Below the pieces are notes generated by a model, which made no database searches, was not told the origin of the DNA, and saw only the letters and a list, made by a program, of their open reading frames with translations. A DNA stretch of 38,888 nt from Sulfobacillus sp. (GTDB lineage Bacteria > Bacillota > Sulfobacillia > Sulfobacillales > Sulfobacillaceae). Numbering within the stretch: the first letter of the stretch is position 1; each line of letters starts with the position of its first letter. The DNA is taken from the NCBI GenBank assembly GCA_027309085.1, contig DAIDDL010000040.1, positions 1 through 38,888 on the forward strand, read 5' to 3'. Shown here piece by piece: positions 8,579 through 17,935 of this stretch. The position numbers and the translations under genes are program-made.

Positions 8579-9337
8579 TTAGGCCTTGGGGTCGCGGGTC
8601 GTCGCAGGAATTGTCACGTCACCCTGATTCGAGTAGGGTGCCCGGTAGAAAACTCGAGCGACAAACGCCGATAGTTCGTACATTAAGTAAATGGGAATGG
8701 CCATTAGTACCATAGCCGATGCTTCTGGGGGAGCAATGATGGCAGACATCAGGAACACCAAAAAGACCGCATATCGGCGATAAGTCCGAAATATGTTAGG
8801 ATTCAGGATGCCCAAGCGCGCGAGGACACCTGCAGCGAGCGGGAACTCCGCCAAGACGCCAAAAGGAACCGATAAGTCAATGATAAATCCTAGAAGACTT
8901 CCGACTCGCCACATGGGTTCGACGGTAGCGTCTGTAAAACTGAGCATGACTTTCAGCACTAATGGCACAACCCATATATATCCCGCAGCGGCACCGAGAA
9001 TAAACAAAATTAGCCCGGGCCCAGCCACCACCACAAGTACGCGGCGCTCCGCACTCGTTAAACCGGGTAGAACAAAAGCGACAACTTCGTACAAGATGAC
9101 AGGCGACGCGACAATCAGCGACAGAACCAGATCGACTTCAACGAGCGCAAAAAAGGCCTCGGTTACACCCGTGACGATAACGTGATGCACAGGCGTCGTG
9201 CGAATGACCCAATTGAGGATCGGGCGGACAAAAAAGAACCCCCCCATAAACAACACCGCTACTGTACCGATAATCACAAATAATCGGGTGCGAAGCTCTG
9301 TTAGATGTTCGGTTAAACTCATCGCGGGGTCTGTCAT
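8579..9337 (-). CDS. tatC: Twin-arginine translocase subunit TatC
   Basis: Integral membrane receptor of the Tat pathway, which exports folded proteins carrying RR signal peptides. The 252-aa protein starts with the conserved cytoplasmic 'LTEHLTELRTRL' and has about six hydrophobic segments, with 'FALVEVDLVLSLIVASPVILYEVVAFVLPGL' type helices and 'FGVLAEFPL' as in the family. The start is placed at the ATG at 9337 because GGAGG precedes it at a normal distance; the frame is open 36 codons further upstream, but the ATG at 9346 sits almost on the GGAGG. No tatA is present nearby. It lies 145 bp beyond araR in the same direction and is close to a sugar-binding protein with a Tat-type signal. Confidence 0.93.
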   Translation of the reverse strand: MTDPAMSLTEHLTELRTRLFVIIGTVAVLFMGGFFFVRPILNWVIRTTPVHHVIVTGVTEAFFALVEVDLVLSLIVASPVILYEVVAFVLPGLTSAERRVLVVVAGPGLILFILGAAAGYIWVVPLVLKVMLSFTDATVEPMWRVGSLLGFIIDLSVPFGVLAEFPLAAGVLARLGILNPNIFRTYRRYAVFLVFLMSAIIAPPEASAMVLMAIPIYLMYELSAFVARVFYRAPYSNQGDVTIPATTRDPKA

Positions 9338-9482
9338 GGAAGACATGCCTCCGAAAAACGGGCAAAAATGACTGGTGGGCAGTGCGATAATGCAAATCAT
9401 CAACAGCTGACGGTTTAGGGAATTAGCTCGGCGAATTCTGAGCACATAAATTCACTGCCGCTTTTGCGTTTGCCTCACAAAG

Positions 9483-10625
9483 TTACAGAGGTGCCGATGT
9501 GATGTCTTCCGGAATGCGCAACTTTTTAGTGGATTGTCTGATGATGAGCTCAGCAGGGAATACCATCTTCTGAGCCGGTGTGGGTGGATTTCCCGAAATT
9601 AGATTCAGAAGGACGCTAGCAGCAGCTTTTCCCATTTCTTCTTTAGGGTGTCGAATGGTGGTTAGCTCCGGGTGACTAAGTGCCGCTAACGGCGAGTCAT
9701 CAAAGCCGACCACAGACACTTGGCCGGGAACATGAAATCCCCGGGCCTCCAACTGCTTAATCACGGCAATAGCAATTTCATCATTGTAACAGACAATACC
9801 GCTGGCGTGTTGGGGCTTTCCCGCAAACATTGACCGGACATATTCTTGTGCTGCAATTCCCTTAGATTCCGTAGAATATAAAAAAATGGCCGTAGGATCG
9901 AACGGTATATGGTAGTGCTCGAGAGCCGCAATAAACCCCTTTAGTCGAAAAAGGCCCTGCTTGTCATCAATTTTAAAGACTCCTCCTATGGATTTGTGAC
10001 CTTGCATGATCAGGTGTTCGGTCAGCAGATAGGCACCCTCTTGGTCATCAAATAAGATTTTGTAGAAGGGGGGAAATCCCGGAGGATCGGCGTGAAGCAA
10101 AACGATGGGCAGTTGTCTGGAGCAGATCTCTTCGTAAATATCAAGGTTTTGGTTGGGCATTGTGCTTTTGGTGGGTTCAAGGATAATTCCTTGGCAGTTT
10201 TGGTCTAGTGCAGTCTGTAAGGCTCGTCGCTCAAGGTCAACATGATTCTGGGTGCTCAACAGGATCATGCTGTACGACGATTCCCGCAAGCGCTGCTCGA
10301 TACCACGGACTATTGAAGGGAAAATGTAGTCCGATATATAGGTCATTATGACTGCCACCAAATTCTCTGCAGGCTCATGCAGGCTGGACGTTTGAGACGT
10401 GAATGTGCCCTTGCCGGGAATTCGCACCAGCATGTTTTCGTGAGCCAGCTGGTCTAGCGCCTGCCGGATAGTGTGCCGGCTGACTCCATAGGTTTTCATC
10501 AACTGGGTTTCGGTCGGTAGCTGGTCTCCTGCAGCTGTGGCGTTGTTCTGTATTAATTGGCGCAACTCATTGGCGATTTCCATATAACGAGATAATTTGC
10601 GTGTGGTCACCGGTATCCGCTCCAC
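9483..10625 (-). CDS. araR: GntR-family regulator with LacI-type effector domain (AraR-like)
   Basis: Transcriptional repressor, 380 aa. The N-terminal GntR winged helix (about residues 10-80, 'LPTETQLMKTYGVSRHTIRQALDQL', 'GKGTFT') is joined to a LacI/periplasmic-binding-type sugar-sensing domain (about 90-370, ending 'IIRQST'). This domain pair is that of AraR of Bacillus subtilis, which senses L-arabinose. It is divergent from the arabinose operon, whose promoter region carries AraR-like TACGTACA / CGTACAAT sequences. The start shown is GTG at 10625, with a poor ribosome site; ATG at 10583 is an alternative and would still leave the DNA-binding domain complete. Confidence 0.9.
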   Translation of the reverse strand: MERIPVTTRKLSRYMEIANELRQLIQNNATAAGDQLPTETQLMKTYGVSRHTIRQALDQLAHENMLVRIPGKGTFTSQTSSLHEPAENLVAVIMTYISDYIFPSIVRGIEQRLRESSYSMILLSTQNHVDLERRALQTALDQNCQGIILEPTKSTMPNQNLDIYEEICSRQLPIVLLHADPPGFPPFYKILFDDQEGAYLLTEHLIMQGHKSIGGVFKIDDKQGLFRLKGFIAALEHYHIPFDPTAIFLYSTESKGIAAQEYVRSMFAGKPQHASGIVCYNDEIAIAVIKQLEARGFHVPGQVSVVGFDDSPLAALSHPELTTIRHPKEEMGKAAASVLLNLISGNPPTPAQKMVFPAELIIRQSTKKLRIPEDITSAPL

Positions 10626-10671
10626 TTCTAAAAGTAGTTAACCCTAATCTTAGTATACAACACATCAAAAC

Positions 10672-10683
10672 ATACGTACATTT
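10672..10683. promoter_or_regulatory. AraR-like operator, upstream site
   Basis: ATACGTACATTT closely resembles the B. subtilis AraR box (ATTTGTACGTAC and its complement). It lies 15 bp upstream of the -35 of the arabinose promoter and about 46 bp from the araR start, so it could serve both directions. Confidence 0.6.
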
Positions 10684-10698
10684 ACTCTGAGGATCTTA

Positions 10699-10728
10699 TT
10701 GACATGACCGATATCATGATCGTACAAT
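10699..10728 (+). promoter_or_regulatory. Sigma-A-type promoter of the arabinose operon
   Basis: Consensus TTGACA (10699-10704) and TACAAT (10723-10728) are separated by 18 bp. The second AraR-like half (ATCGTACAATA, 10719-10729) covers the -10, consistent with repression. The predicted transcript would have a leader of about 270 nt before the first gene. Confidence 0.7.
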
Positions 10729-10729
10729 A
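10719..10729. promoter_or_regulatory. AraR-like operator over the -10
   Basis: ATCGTACAATA shares the CGTACAA core of AraR boxes. Together with the site at 10672 it is about four helical turns away, the type of spacing used for cooperative binding and looping. A third weak GTACAAAC match occurs at 10757-10764. Confidence 0.5.
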
Positions 10730-11004
10730 CCTAAAAATCTCACTATTCCGTAGGGAGTACAAACAAGGTAAAATTGTATTGTTTTCAAAAAAGCGTGGTT
10801 TTTTGGTGTTGTTGGGGACCGGCCAGAAAATCCGCCTTGTTATGTGTCTGTGCTACGGATGGCGACATAAGGGTGGTGAAACGTTGCGAAAGTCACACTA
10901 ATCCATGCTATGGATTGGGCCCGGTGAAGGTGGTTTGGCGTTGTCAATACACATTGATAGAAGTTTGCGTTACATCACGTAAATCCATGAGGAGGACAAC
11001 CTAG

Positions 11005-12075
11005 ATGGACGAAAAAGCGGAATCTCCAGCAATGTTAGGACCTGTGACGCGCCGTGGTCTCATTAAAGGCGCTATGGTCGGCGGTGCCACGATAGTTGGG
11101 GGAGGATTATTAGCAGCTTGCGGAACGAGTACGGCGGCTGCATCCAGTGGAGTCGACTATCCCTCACATCCCAAATGGCATTTTGTTTTTGTGAATCACG
11201 TAACAACTAATCCATTTTTTGTGCCTACACAATATGGAATTCAAGATGCCTGTAAACTTACGGGGTGTTCCTACTCGTGGACGGGCTCGGAAACTAGTCA
11301 GGTGAGCGTCATGGTGAATGCTATAGAAACTGCTATTGCAGGTCACGCAGACGGAATTGCGACATCTATTATTGCTCCCAACTCTTTTGTCGGGCCAGTA
11401 AAAGCAGCGATTGCAGCCGGAATTCCTGTCATTGCATATAATGCCGTGGTCTCTCCGGATCCGGCTATGGCGTATGTTGGTCAGGATTTGTATTTGGCCG
11501 GACAAAAAATGGGAGAGAGAATTCTAAAAGAGGTGCCGCACGGGAGTCATATCGGCCTCTTTATTGCTACACCCGGCACGGCCAATATTCAGCCCCGGAT
11601 GAATGGCGCTATCGCCGCCTTGAAAGCAGCAGGGAATCCATATACCTACGATGTGGTGGCGACTGGGGCGCTGGTCTCGCAGGAATTGTCTACCGTAAAG
11701 AGTTGGTATCTTGGCCACAAATCCGCCAAAGGAATGTACGCAGTGGACGCTGGAAGCGCACAGAGTGTTGCGCAGGTGATGCAGGAAAACAATCTGCCTG
11801 CACAAGGGTGGCATGCAGGAGGATTTGACCTGTTGCCGATCACGCTCAAGTTGATTAAAGCGGGGTACCTTGACTTTACGATTGACCAACAGCCTTACGA
11901 ACAGGGCTTTTATCCACTTCTGCAACTGTATCTCTATAAACTGTCGGGCGGGTTAATGTACCCTTCCGCTATGGAAACTGGACTCAAGTTTATTACCAAA
12001 GAGAATGTTGACCCGTACTTGAAAACACCGAGTCGATTTGAAGGCAGCACTTCGAAAGAGCTTGCTTTATCGTAA
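11005..12075 (+). CDS. Sugar-binding lipoprotein of an ABC transporter, with Tat-type signal
   Basis: Extracellular substrate-binding protein (Peripla_BP_4 type, ribose/arabinose-binding fold), 356 aa, presumed to deliver L-arabinose to the permease encoded next. The N-terminus has a twin-arginine motif 'TRRGLIKG' (residues 15-22), a hydrophobic stretch and the lipobox 'LLAAC' with C39. It should therefore be exported folded by Tat and then lipid-anchored. The mature part begins with 'HFVFVNHVTTNPFF', as in this family. The ATG at 11005 follows GAGGAGG at 9 bases. First gene of the arabinose operon; its TAA overlaps the permease ATG. Substrate is inferred from the downstream ara genes. Confidence 0.9.
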   Translation: MDEKAESPAMLGPVTRRGLIKGAMVGGATIVGGGLLAACGTSTAAASSGVDYPSHPKWHFVFVNHVTTNPFFVPTQYGIQDACKLTGCSYSWTGSETSQVSVMVNAIETAIAGHADGIATSIIAPNSFVGPVKAAIAAGIPVIAYNAVVSPDPAMAYVGQDLYLAGQKMGERILKEVPHGSHIGLFIATPGTANIQPRMNGAIAALKAAGNPYTYDVVATGALVSQELSTVKSWYLGHKSAKGMYAVDAGSAQSVAQVMQENNLPAQGWHAGGFDLLPITLKLIKAGYLDFTIDQQPYEQGFYPLLQLYLYKLSGGLMYPSAMETGLKFITKENVDPYLKTPSRFEGSTSKELALS

Positions 12076-13103
12076 TGAAAGTGGGGAACAACGTGAACTC
12101 ACAAGCGGTGAATTCGGAATTGCATGCTGAGTCTAAACCGCCCGTCCCGAAATGGCAAAGAACAAAACAGATGCTGCAGTATCGTGAGGCTGGCATTGGG
12201 ATTGTGGCCGTGCTGCTAGTCGTTGTCTTTCAATTACTGGATTCGTCTTTTCTCACTGTCGCTAACCTGAAAGTCGTTTTCCAACTCAGTGCAGAGATCG
12301 CGGTCGTTGCTATCGCGGAAGTTATTGTAATGGTATTAGGCGAAATTGACTTATCGGTAGGCAACGTGTTCGCCTTCGCCCCTTTTATCATGTATTTCGC
12401 TTACGAGGCAGGCTTGCCACTGATCGTCGCCGTCGTTGTCGGGTTGCTTTCGGGTGTGGCAGTGGGGTGGGTTAACGCCATCTTGCATGTCAAATTGCAC
12501 GTGCCGTCATTTATCGCAACGCTTGCCACTTTGTACACGGTCTTGGGGATCACCCTGTTAATGTCAGGCGGGTACCCCGTGGACACACCGGGTTCAGGAT
12601 GGATCGTGGCTGTAATGGGAGGGGCTGGTTGGAGTGTTGTAGTGTGGGCCATTGTGATCGGGATAATTTGGCATTTCCTTCTCAAACGCAGCCGGTTCGG
12701 CATCTACACAGTGGCCGTGGGGAGCAATGCCGTGGGAAGCCGTGAAGTGGGGATTCCCACGGACCGTATCCGCATGCTCAATTTTGTGCTGGCAGGGTTA
12801 CTTGCTGCGACGATTGGCATTGTCGAAGGTTTTAATGTGGGTTCAATCGATCCATTGGCTGGAGGCACTAGCCTGTTGCTGGAAGGTATTGCGGCCGCTG
12901 TGATCGGCGGAACCGCAATGACGGGAGGGTCAGGAACTATCGTTGGGGCAGCGATTGGGGCTTTCGTTATAGCGGCTCTCAACGACGGAATGAACTTATT
13001 GGGAGTGAACGCATATTTGTTTGATGTGGTTTTAGGCGTAGCGATCGCGGTGGCGATGATCATCAACATTCGCGTGGTACGGCTCAGGGGGACGATACGA
13101 TGA
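12075..13103 (+). CDS. ABC sugar transporter permease (RbsC/AraH type)
   Basis: Membrane channel subunit of a monosaccharide ABC importer, 342 aa, BPD_transp_2 family. A roughly 35-residue polar N-terminus is followed by about eight to ten hydrophobic segments. Typical motifs are 'AEVIVMVLGEIDLSVGNVFAF' (the family's 'GGIDLSVG' region), 'HVPSFIATLATL' and 'AVIGGTAMTGGSGTIVGAAIGA'. A single permease gene implies a homodimer. Its ATG overlaps the stop of the binding-protein gene (TAATG), and its stop overlaps the ATPase start (ATGA), so the three transport genes are tightly coupled. Confidence 0.92.
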   Translation: MKVGNNVNSQAVNSELHAESKPPVPKWQRTKQMLQYREAGIGIVAVLLVVVFQLLDSSFLTVANLKVVFQLSAEIAVVAIAEVIVMVLGEIDLSVGNVFAFAPFIMYFAYEAGLPLIVAVVVGLLSGVAVGWVNAILHVKLHVPSFIATLATLYTVLGITLLMSGGYPVDTPGSGWIVAVMGGAGWSVVVWAIVIGIIWHFLLKRSRFGIYTVAVGSNAVGSREVGIPTDRIRMLNFVLAGLLAATIGIVEGFNVGSIDPLAGGTSLLLEGIAAAVIGGTAMTGGSGTIVGAAIGAFVIAALNDGMNLLGVNAYLFDVVLGVAIAVAMIINIRVVRLRGTIR

Positions 13104-13879
13104 GTCAGAATGATGCAGCTGCCGTTCCGATTCTGGAAGCCCGCGGCGTCCGCAAGAGTTTTGGACCAGTGCAGGCTTTGCGGAATGTGAGTTTGAGGCT
13201 CTATCCGGGAGAGGTCCTGGGTATGGTTGGAAACAACGGGGCGGGTAAATCTACCTTGATTAAAATTCTCACCGGATTTCATTCCCCTGATGCCGGGGAA
13301 CTGTTCTTGTCGGGCAAAGCCGTAAATTTTCGGTCTCCCGACGAGGCTCGAATGCATGGTATTGAAACCGTTTATCAAGATCTGGGTTTGATTAATGACC
13401 TGCCGGTGTTTCGCAACATGTTTTTACGCCGTGAGCATATGCGAAGATTTTTAGGTGTGCTGCCGGTACTCGATGATCGGCGGATGCGGAAAGAGACTCA
13501 GGATTATTTGAGAAAACTGCGTATCGAAATTCCTTCGGTTAAAGCCGATGTGGGATTGCTGTCGGGGGGGCAGCGGCAAGCCATAGCGGTGGCGCGGAGT
13601 ATTTATATGCACCCCAATGTTTTGATTCTCGACGAGCCCCTCGCTGCCATGGGGGCCAGAGAAGGCCGTATGATTCTGGACTTGGTGTTAGAACTCAAGA
13701 GAAATTATCATACGGCAATCTTGCTCATAGCCCACAATTATGCACAGGTATTTGAGGTTTGTGACCGCATAAACTGGTTGACTCGCGGTGAAATTTCGTT
13801 TGACAAATCGGTATCTGATACATCTGTAGACGAACTAACGCGCATGGTCATGGCGGATTACATGGAATCGTCCGGCTGA
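13100..13879 (+). CDS. ABC sugar transporter ATP-binding protein, single domain
   Basis: ATPase powering the sugar importer, 259 aa. All nucleotide-binding motifs are present: Walker A 'GNNGAGKST' (44-52), Q93, signature 'LSGGQRQ' (154-160), Walker B 'VLILDE' (174-179) and H212. Arabinose, ribose and galactose importers usually have a fused two-domain ATPase of about 500 aa; here only one domain is encoded, as in fructose (FrcA-type) systems, so a homodimer is expected. No second ATPase gene or remnant is visible downstream. The residue after the Walker B Glu is normal, so the sites look active. Confidence 0.92.
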   Translation: MSQNDAAAVPILEARGVRKSFGPVQALRNVSLRLYPGEVLGMVGNNGAGKSTLIKILTGFHSPDAGELFLSGKAVNFRSPDEARMHGIETVYQDLGLINDLPVFRNMFLRREHMRRFLGVLPVLDDRRMRKETQDYLRKLRIEIPSVKADVGLLSGGQRQAIAVARSIYMHPNVLILDEPLAAMGAREGRMILDLVLELKRNYHTAILLIAHNYAQVFEVCDRINWLTRGEISFDKSVSDTSVDELTRMVMADYMESSG

Positions 13880-14154
13880 GCGCCCCCCCCTCATAAGTTC
13901 TTTTGAAGTGATCTTCACCGGCATTGAATAGCTCGTAAGGGGCGCGTACGCGGCGCCCTCTCTTCGAGCTCCCATTGATTTGATGGCAAGGAGACTCTGG
14001 GTTAGGACTGCCCTGCCGTCTCTGAAGTTACAGGCGACATCAGGAAATGTCTGTAAGGCGTGAAGCCTCGTAGGACCCCCGTCGATTAATCACGGAGGAC
14101 TTCAAATGCTGTGCAATGGGTTGAAGTATTGCGAATGGAAAGAAGGCAGAGAGT
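13880..14154 (+). other. 275-bp gap inside the arabinose operon
   Basis: Separates the transporter genes from the catabolic genes. It contains a GC-rich imperfect dyad around 13938-13960 centred on GCGTACGC, whose CGTAC core recalls AraR boxes, and AGAAGG for araB. It may hold an internal promoter, operator or mRNA processing site; no hexamers stand out. Confidence 0.35.
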
Positions 14155-15819
14155 GTGTCGTATTCGATCGGGGTGGATTTTGGCACAGCATCGGCACGGA
14201 TGGTTATTTTGGATCTAAATAGCGGCGAAGAATTAGCAATAGCTGTGGTGGAGTACCCGCATGGGGTGATGGACAAGACTCTTTATCCCACAGGAGAAAT
14301 GCTTCCCCCAGATTGGGCCTTGCAGGATCCCATGGATTATCTCCGGGTTTTGGAGGAAGGCATTCCCGCCGTGGTAGCCCACGCCGGTATTCCGGCAGAA
14401 GAGGTCGTGGGGTTGGGCATTGACTTTACGGCATGCACTGTCCTGCCCGCCACCGAGGACGGTGCAGCGCTGTGCACGGTGGCTGCATGGCGTGAGCATC
14501 CGCACGCCTGGCCCAAACTGTGGAAGCACCATGCGGCCCAGGACTGGGCGGACCGCATGACGGCTGTGGCGGAGGTCCGGCACGACTCTTTCTTGTCCCG
14601 TTATGGGGGGCGTATCTCCTCGGAGTGGTACTTTCCCAAATTGCTGGAAATATTTGCGGAAGACCGTCCCGTCTACGACGCCATGCGGTGGTTTGTGGAA
14701 GCGACGGACTGGGTCGTGTGGCAACTGACCGGACAATTGCGGCGCAATGCCTGCACGGCCGGGTACAAAGCGCTGTGGTCTCCGGCAGAGGGGCTGCCCC
14801 CGGCCGAATATTTCGCGGCGGTGCGGCCCGACTTTGACGATCCGGCCGCCAAATTGGGGACCACCTTTTACCCGCTGGGCACATCGGCTGGAGATCTCCT
14901 TCCGGAGTACGCGGACCGGTGGGGCCTGTCACACCGAGTGGCAGTGGCGGTAGGCAATGTCGATGCGCACGTGTCGGTGCCGGGCGCGGGGGTGAGCGAG
15001 CCGGGCGCGCTGGTCATGGTGATTGGGACGTCGATTTGCCATTTGACGGTCGCTGACGAAGAGGTTGGCGTGCCGGGCATGACAGGGGTCGTGCGCGATG
15101 GCATTCTGCCCGGGTGGTATGGCTATGAGGCGGGACAGGTGGCGGTAGGGGATATGTATGCTTGGTTTGTGGACACCATGGTTCCGGCTGCGTATGCCCA
15201 GGCAGCCCAGGAGGCCGGAGCCTCCCTCTATGAGTACCTCGAACAATTGGCGGCCCCGCTGCGGCCGGGGCAAACCGGCATGATCGCGTTGGACTGGTGG
15301 AATGGCAACCGGAGTATTCTCGGGGACGCGGATCTGACGGGGGTATGGGTCGGTTGGCACCTGAATGCCCGGCCGGAGACCCTGTACCGGTCGTTGCTGG
15401 AGTCGACAGCGTTTGGCACACGGGTGATTGTCGACGCGTTTCAAGAGTGCGGGGTGGATTTGCGGGAAATCGTGGCGTGTGGCGGCATTGCACACAAGAG
15501 TCCCTTGCTCATGCAACTGTATGCGGACATCTGCCAGCTTCCGGTGACCGTGCGCGCGTCGGAAGAAATCCCGGCCCGCGGGGCGGCATTGTTCGGCGCG
15601 GTGGCGGCCGGGCGGCAACGGGGCGGGTACGATGCCATTGCGGAAGCCAGCGCGGCCCTGGCCTCGCCGGTGCGGCACACCTATTATCCCCGGGCAGAAA
15701 TGCAGGCGCCCTATGACGCGGTCTACCAGGTTTACCGACAGGTGTATCAAGTCTTCGGGCAATCCCAGCCGCAATGGCTGCATACGCTCAAGCACATTCG
15801 CAGGGAGGCGCTGTCATGA
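14155..15819 (+). CDS. araB: L-ribulokinase
   Basis: ATP-dependent kinase that makes L-ribulose-5-phosphate from L-ribulose. The 554-aa FGGY-family protein has the N-terminal ATPase-fold opening 'SIGVDFGTASARMVILD', 'GLGIDFTACTVLP', the AraB-type 'SEWYFPKLLEI' and 'VEATDWVVWQLTG' stretch, and the C-terminal FGGY part ('GGIAHKSPLLMQLYADICQLPV', 'ARGAALFGAVAAG'). Length is close to the E. coli enzyme. The start is GTG at 14155 with AGAAGG 8 bases upstream. It is followed by araM after 79 bp, and works with araA (before it in the pathway) and araD (after it). Confidence 0.94.
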   Translation: MSYSIGVDFGTASARMVILDLNSGEELAIAVVEYPHGVMDKTLYPTGEMLPPDWALQDPMDYLRVLEEGIPAVVAHAGIPAEEVVGLGIDFTACTVLPATEDGAALCTVAAWREHPHAWPKLWKHHAAQDWADRMTAVAEVRHDSFLSRYGGRISSEWYFPKLLEIFAEDRPVYDAMRWFVEATDWVVWQLTGQLRRNACTAGYKALWSPAEGLPPAEYFAAVRPDFDDPAAKLGTTFYPLGTSAGDLLPEYADRWGLSHRVAVAVGNVDAHVSVPGAGVSEPGALVMVIGTSICHLTVADEEVGVPGMTGVVRDGILPGWYGYEAGQVAVGDMYAWFVDTMVPAAYAQAAQEAGASLYEYLEQLAAPLRPGQTGMIALDWWNGNRSILGDADLTGVWVGWHLNARPETLYRSLLESTAFGTRVIVDAFQECGVDLREIVACGGIAHKSPLLMQLYADICQLPVTVRASEEIPARGAALFGAVAAGRQRGGYDAIAEASAALASPVRHTYYPRAEMQAPYDAVYQVYRQVYQVFGQSQPQWLHTLKHIRREALS

Positions 15820-15898
15820 TGGGGAGGGACGTCCGTGACCGGGGAGCCGGGCATCTGGGATCCTCGCCAGGGATGGGGTCGGACGGGGGCCCTGTCCG

Positions 15899-17218
15899 AT
15901 GACAATACCGGAGGCGCTATTGAATCACCCGATTGCCTGTGCATGCGGCCGCACCCATGTTGTGCCCATTGAAGCGGTGGTGGTGGCCGAGGACGCGCTG
16001 ACCCAACTGCAGCACTTTATGGAAGTGCGTGGGTTCCAGCGGATTTTGTTAGTGGCCGATGTGAACACATTCCCTGTGTTGGGCCAGGCCGCCCTGGGCG
16101 TTTTGGCGCGGGGCCGCCATAGTGTTCCGGTGCAGGTGTTTCCTGAAAGTCATGACCTTCGGCCCGATGAAGAGGCCGTGTCGACGATTCGCGCGGCGAT
16201 ACACACCGCAGACGTCGAGGTCGCGGTCGCCGTGGGGAGCGGTGTGATCAACGATGTGGTGCGGTATGCGACGGACTGCGCACAGATCCCGTACGTGGCC
16301 GTGCCGACGGCGCCTTCCATGGATGGCTACGCGTCGGCCGTCGCGGCCATGCAGTTCCAAGGGGTGAAGGTCACCTTCCCGGCGCATGCGCCGATCGGCA
16401 TTTTTGCCCAGCCCCACGTGCTGGCGGAGGCACCGGCCGCCATGGTTCGTTCAGGATTCGGGGATTTGATGGGCAAAGTGATTGCCCTCGCCGATTGGAA
16501 ACTCGCCCATCGCTTATATGGGGAATATTTTTGCGAGTTCTCGTACCAGCTCATGTACGACGCCATGCAGGCGGGTGTCCGCCAGGTCACCGGATTGCAG
16601 GCGCAGGATCCCGAGGCCATCGGCGGGTTGTTCCGCGGTCTCATTGTCTCGGGCCTGGCGATGGCCTTCGTCGGCAATTCGCGGCCCGCCAGCGGGAGTG
16701 AGCACCATTGCTCGCATTATTGGGACTTCTTGGCCTACTCAGGGCAACGTGCCCACACGGCTCATGGATTGCAAGTCGGGTATGCCACACAGTGGGTCAT
16801 GGACCTCTACCGGGTCCTCACCACTCTTCCGACCCTCCGCCGGCCTGTGATGCCGGTGCTTGACGGGTCATGGGAAGAGTCCATGGCCAAGGAATATGGG
16901 GCGGGAGCGCCGGCGGTCATCGCCCAGCAACAGGAAAAACGGCGGTGGCTCACGGAGCGCACGGCGTTCTGGGCGCCCGATATGGGCGGGCTGATCACGG
17001 CCTTGCAGCCGGAATGGCAGGCGTTTGACGAGATTGAGCAGGCGTTGGATCGTCTGGGCATGCCGCACCAGCCAGGAGCCTTCGGAATTCCTCCAGACAT
17101 GCTTGCGCAGACGCTGGAACACGCCCACGAGCTGCGGTCGCGGTATACCATTTTAGACTGTCTCAGCGGGCAAGGACGCCGCACGGAAAGTATTCAGCAA
17201 ATACTGGGGGTGTTGTAA
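15899..17218 (+). CDS. araM: sn-Glycerol-1-phosphate dehydrogenase (AraM type)
   Basis: NAD(P)H-dependent reductase of dihydroxyacetone phosphate to sn-glycerol-1-phosphate, 439 aa, iron/nickel-dependent alcohol dehydrogenase superfamily. Visible marks are '[14 protein letters not shown]' (nucleotide site), '[11 protein letters not shown]' and '[11 protein letters not shown]', with a later 'HTAHGLQVG' His supplying metal ligands. The product is used for archaeal-type ether lipids and, in Bacilli, for heptaprenylglyceryl phosphate. The gene also sits within the ara operon of B. subtilis, so this arrangement is known although its link to arabinose is unexplained. The ATG at 15899 has only a weak ribosome site. 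Its TAA overlaps the araD ATG. Confidence 0.9.
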   Translation: MTIPEALLNHPIACACGRTHVVPIEAVVVAEDALTQLQHFMEVRGFQRILLVADVNTFPVLGQAALGVLARGRHSVPVQVFPESHDLRPDEEAVSTIRAAIHTADVEVAVAVGSGVINDVVRYATDCAQIPYVAVPTAPSMDGYASAVAAMQFQGVKVTFPAHAPIGIFAQPHVLAEAPAAMVRSGFGDLMGKVIALADWKLAHRLYGEYFCEFSYQLMYDAMQAGVRQVTGLQAQDPEAIGGLFRGLIVSGLAMAFVGNSRPASGSEHHCSHYWDFLAYSGQRAHTAHGLQVGYATQWVMDLYRVLTTLPTLRRPVMPVLDGSWEESMAKEYGAGAPAVIAQQQEKRRWLTERTAFWAPDMGGLITALQPEWQAFDEIEQALDRLGMPHQPGAFGIPPDMLAQTLEHAHELRSRYTILDCLSGQGRRTESIQQILGVL

Positions 17219-17907
17219 TGCTGGAAGAATTAAAGCAAGAAGTATGGGAAGCCAACCGCCGCTTGCCACAGTACGGATTGGTGACGCTGACGTGGGGGAA
17301 CGTGAGTGGCCTGGACCGGTCGCGGGGACTGTGCGTGATCAAGCCGAGCGGGGTCTCTTACGAGGCTTTGCGGCCGGAGGATATGGTGGTCGTGGACCCG
17401 GATGGGGTGACGGTGGACGGGGTGTTGAATCCGTCCTCGGACACGCCGACCCACCTGGCGTTGTACAAGGCGTTTCCCGACATCGGCGGGATCGTGCATA
17501 CCCACTCCCCGTGGGCGACCAGTTGGGCGCAAGCGGGGCAGCCGATTCCCGCTCTGGGGACCACGCATGCCGATCATTTTTACGGACCCATTCGGTGTAC
17601 GCGCGCGATGACCGAGGACGAGATTCGCCATCACTATGAATGGGAAACCGGCCAAGTGATTATTGAAACCGTGGCGCAGGCGGACCCGCGACACGTGCCG
17701 GCTGTGCTCGTGCGCCAACACGGGCCGTTCTGTTGGGGGACCAGCGCGGCCGAGGCGGTAGAAAACGCCGTGGTCGTGGAGGAGGTGGCGAAGATGGCGT
17801 ACCATACGGTGCAACTGGCTCCGGAGATTGCCGCCATGCCCCAGGTTCTTTTGGATAAGCACTTTCTGCGCAAACATGGCGCGCAGGCCTATTACGGACA
17901 AAAATAA
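17218..17907 (+). CDS. araD: L-ribulose-5-phosphate 4-epimerase
   Basis: Converts L-ribulose-5-phosphate to D-xylulose-5-phosphate, feeding the pentose phosphate pathway. The 229-aa class II aldolase-fold enzyme has 'TWGNVSG', 'KPSGVSYE', '[12 protein letters not shown]', the zinc ligands in 'VHTHSPWAT' and 'RQHGPF', and the C-terminal '[10 protein letters not shown]' with the family's catalytic tyrosine. Length equals E. coli AraD within two residues. The ATG overlaps the araM stop (TAATG), and 28 bp separate it from araA. Confidence 0.95.
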   Translation: MLEELKQEVWEANRRLPQYGLVTLTWGNVSGLDRSRGLCVIKPSGVSYEALRPEDMVVVDPDGVTVDGVLNPSSDTPTHLALYKAFPDIGGIVHTHSPWATSWAQAGQPIPALGTTHADHFYGPIRCTRAMTEDEIRHHYEWETGQVIIETVAQADPRHVPAVLVRQHGPFCWGTSAAEAVENAVVVEEVAKMAYHTVQLAPEIAAMPQVLLDKHFLRKHGAQAYYGQK

Positions 17908-17935
17908 ACTCACAGCGGAAGAAGGCACATTCACG

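Noticed and set aside
10704-10901. 65-codon frame in the arabinose operon leader
   Set aside because: It starts at the -35 of the predicted promoter, so it would not be transcribed from it, and has no family resemblance or ribosome site.
10626-11004. Riboswitch in the 270-nt arabinose leader
   Set aside because: No conserved aptamer motif was recognised; the AraR-like sites explain regulation well enough.
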